Assembly: GCA_023717585.1 (NCBI GenBank)
Contig: JAMQPJ010000358.1
Span: forward strand, 1 to 6,180
DNA length: 6,180 nucleotides
DNA from: Thermoanaerobaculia bacterium
Lineage (GTDB): Bacteria; Acidobacteriota; Thermoanaerobaculia; UBA5066
Reading direction: 5' to 3'
This document shows positions 4,727 through 6,180 of this stretch, piece after piece. Below the pieces are notes generated by a model that was not told the DNA's origin, ran no database searches, and worked only from the letters and a program-made list of their open reading frames with translations. The translations under genes and the position numbers were made by a program. How positions within the stretch are numbered: position 1 is the first letter of the stretch; the number at the start of each line of letters is the position of its first letter.

Positions 4727-6067
4727 TCACGCGGGCTGGCCGACAGTCGCCTTCAACCACCCGTCCAGCGCCGTGCCCGGCCGGACGATCGTCTCCTCCC
4801 GCCTGGCGCCGGTCGAAAGCAGGCCGACCTTCGCGCCGACGATCTCCTCGAGGGCGGAAACGTACTCCCGCGCACGCGCCGGGAGCGCCTCCCACGTCTC
4901 GATCCCCGTGATGGAGGTCTTCCAGCCCGGGAAGGACCGATAGACCGGCTGCGCGCGCTCGTACAGGTCCGCGCGCGCCGGCACGGCCGAGACGGGTCTG
5001 CCGTCGATTGCGTAGCCGGTGGCGATGCGGATCTCGTCGTGGTCGTCGAGAACGTCGAGCTTCGTCAGAGCGATCGCGTCAAGGCCGGACACGCGCAGGG
5101 CGGCGCGCGCGACGACGGCGTCGAACCAGCCGACGCGCCGCGGACGGCCCGTGACGGTGCCGAACTCGTTTCCGCGCTTGCGGATCCGTTCGCCGGTCTC
5201 GTCCTTCAGCTCCGTCGGAAATGGTCCGGACCCGACGCGGGTCGTATACGCCTTCATGACGGCCACGACGGCGCCCAGCGCGGACGGGGGAAGGCCAAGC
5301 CCCGTGCATGCCCCCCCCGGCGCGCAGGACGAGGACGTGACGAAGGGGTAAGTCCCGTGATCGACGTCGAGCATGATGCCCTGGGCGCCTTCGCAGAGGA
5401 GCTTCCGGCCCTTCGCGAGCTCTCCGTGCAGGAAGACGGAGGTGTCGGTGACGAATCGCGCGAGCTTCCGGCCGCACTCGATGTAGGTCTCGAGCGTCTC
5501 CTCCACCGGAGCGCCCTCGACGCCGTAGAAGTGCTTCAGGACGGCATCGTGATGCGAGACGACCGGCCGGGCGATCGCGCGGAAGCGATCCGGGTCGATG
5601 AGGTCGGCTATGCGAAGGCCGCTGCGATTCGCCTTCGACTCGTACGCCGGGCCGATGCCGCGCGAGGTCGTGCCGATGTTCGCGCCGCCCAGCGCCTTCT
5701 CGCGCGCCCCGTCGAGGAGTGCGTGCGTCGGCAGGATGACGTGCGCGCGGTCGGAGACGAGGAGGTTGTCGCCGACCGCGATCCCCGCCGCCCGCAGCGA
5801 GTCGATCTCGGAGAGGAGGGCCCGGGGGTCGATGACGAGTCCGTTCCCGATCACGTTCATGACTCCGCCGCGGCAGATGCCCGACGGGACGAGACGCAGC
5901 GCGAAGTGCTTGTCGCCGAACTTCACGGTGTGACCGGCGTTGTGGCCGCCCTGATAGCGGGCGACGAGGTCGAAGGAGGGGGAAATGAGATCGACGACCT
6001 TGCCCTTGCCTTCGTCGCCCCATTGGCCCCCGATGACGGCGAGAGCCGAGCCTTTCATGTGTGTCAC
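4727..6067 (-). CDS. purA: Adenylosuccinate synthetase (IMP--aspartate ligase)
   Basis: Catalyses GTP-dependent joining of aspartate to IMP, the first committed step from IMP to AMP, in the cytoplasm. All family signatures are present; numbering is from the ATG at 6058. They are GGQWGDEGKGK (10-20) with catalytic Asp15, GGHNAGHT (37-44) with catalytic His43, and GTTSRGIGPAYESK. Next come CEGAQGIMLDVDHGTYPFVTSS, KAYTTRVGSGPFPTEL, GTVTGRPRRVGWFD and TKLDVLD in the guanine-recognition region, then LSTGARREETI near the C-terminus. The length is 443 residues from that ATG or 446 from the GTG at 6067; family members are about 430. The protein is complete and appears functional. No Shine-Dalgarno precedes either start; a -10-like TACAAT lies 6 bp before the GTG. 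tRNA-Lys follows 35 bp after the stop. The usual partner genes of purine synthesis are not in the window. Confidence 0.98.
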   Translation of the reverse strand: MTHMKGSALAVIGGQWGDEGKGKVVDLISPSFDLVARYQGGHNAGHTVKFGDKHFALRLVPSGICRGGVMNVIGNGLVIDPRALLSEIDSLRAAGIAVGDNLLVSDRAHVILPTHALLDGAREKALGGANIGTTSRGIGPAYESKANRSGLRIADLIDPDRFRAIARPVVSHHDAVLKHFYGVEGAPVEETLETYIECGRKLARFVTDTSVFLHGELAKGRKLLCEGAQGIMLDVDHGTYPFVTSSSCAPGGACTGLGLPPSALGAVVAVMKAYTTRVGSGPFPTELKDETGERIRKRGNEFGTVTGRPRRVGWFDAVVARAALRVSGLDAIALTKLDVLDDHDEIRIATGYAIDGRPVSAVPARADLYERAQPVYRSFPGWKTSITGIETWEALPARAREYVSALEEIVGAKVGLLSTGARREETIVRPGTALDGWLKATVGQPA

Positions 6068-6073
6068 TTTTGA

Positions 6074-6079
6074 ATTGTA
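6074..6079 (-). promoter_or_regulatory. Probable -10 box of purA, placed at the start codon
   Basis: TACAAT (five matches to TATAAT) is followed by TCAAAA and then the GTG at 6067, so the predicted +1 falls on or next to that GTG. A message starting there would be leaderless for GTG, or would have a leader of about 9 nt for the ATG at 6058. No convincing -35 hexamer is seen 16-18 bp upstream, where the sequence is A-rich instead. Confidence 0.5.
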
Positions 6080-6080
6080 C

Positions 6081-6129
6081 CGGAGGAGAAGAGAATTTTT
6101 CTGTTTCGGAGGGGAGAAGAGGAAATTTT
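6081..6129. repeat. Imperfect tandem repeat, purine-rich on the + strand, upstream of purA
   Basis: Copy A (6081-6100) and copy B (6107-6129) share CGGAGG, GAGAAGAG and an A/T-run ending in TTTT. They differ by three extra bases in copy B and are separated by CTGTTT. On the purA coding strand each copy is an A-run followed by a C/T tract. The position immediately upstream of the purA -10 box suggests a regulatory or promoter-element role, but this is inference. Confidence 0.6.
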
Positions 6130-6151
6130 CTTAGAAGGGTTCGCGGGAGAG

Positions 6152-6180
6152 AGCCGGTGCGAGAATGTCGCATCGTGGCT
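6152..6180. other. Bulged hairpin at the window edge
   Basis: AGCC (6152-6155) pairs with GGCT (6177-6180). GGTGCGA (6156-6162) pairs with TCGCATC (6168-6174) through one G-T pair. The result is an 11-bp stem with a two-base bulge (6175-6176) and the loop GAATG. There is no T run on the visible side. It may be the end of a transcript from outside the window, or part of a longer RNA; the edge prevents a decision. The rest of 6068-6151 holds no gene I can support. Confidence 0.35.

Noticed and set aside
5039..6173. Long frames on both strands overlapping purA.
   Set aside because: PurA motifs cover the whole span in one frame; the others are arginine- or aspartate-rich shadows with no recognisable content.
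6131..6180. Tail of an upstream - strand gene ending at TAA 6131-6133.
   Set aside because: Only about 15 codons are visible, with no recognisable motif, and the hairpin in the same stretch gives an equally good noncoding reading.

Overview
This is a GC-rich bacterial chromosome segment with dense coding, mostly housekeeping genes and small proteins. I saw no CRISPR array, transposase, integrase or phage gene. The style is alanine- and arginine-rich proteins, secreted Thr/Pro-rich proteins with FxLYD-like domains, and a family 1 glycosidase with a QVEG start region. It resembles Acidobacteriota or a myxobacterium/deltaproteobacterium-like lineage. That placement is an inference from style only; there is no rRNA in the window.

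Left part (1-3129). A glycoside hydrolase family 1 gene is cut by the left edge and reads leftwards (1-214). About 40 bp away, on the + strand, begins a Ppx/GppA family exopolyphosphatase / pppGpp phosphatase gene (255-1797). Its N-terminal ASKHA phosphatase half and its C-terminal HD-like half are both well preserved but lie in different frames. One surplus base near 1320 explains the break. Close behind it come two overlapping genes (1805-2473 and 2464-3129). They encode paralogous secreted proteins with a signal peptide, a Thr/Pro linker carrying a shared RPR[ST]L motif, and an FxLYD-like beta domain with one conserved cysteine plus another at the C-terminus. They look like a local tandem duplication, probably co-transcribed with the phosphatase gene.

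Middle (3130-4117). A 65-bp convergent gap carries three copies of a 9-mer and two small hairpins. Beyond it everything is on the - strand: a 153-residue soluble protein with an FRxFKWG start, an 85-residue CxxC...CxxC zinc-ribbon-like protein, and tRNA-Glu(TTC) with a good promoter.

Right part (4118-6180). A 105-residue protein of unknown function sits between tRNA-Glu and tRNA-Lys(TTT). Then comes purA, a complete adenylosuccinate synthetase, reading leftwards. The purA upstream region has a -10 box only 6 bp before an in-frame GTG, so its mRNA may be leaderless or nearly so. It also has a purine/pyrimidine-asymmetric imperfect tandem repeat and, at the window edge, a bulged hairpin.

Functionally, purA (AMP synthesis) and Ppx/GppA (polyphosphate or pppGpp turnover) both touch nucleotide and stringent metabolism, but they are on opposite strands and nothing here shows a joint system. 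I found no convincing new multi-gene system. The items most worth checking are the phosphatase frameshift, the tandem FxLYD pair, the leaderless purA start, and the unknown small gene between the two tRNAs.
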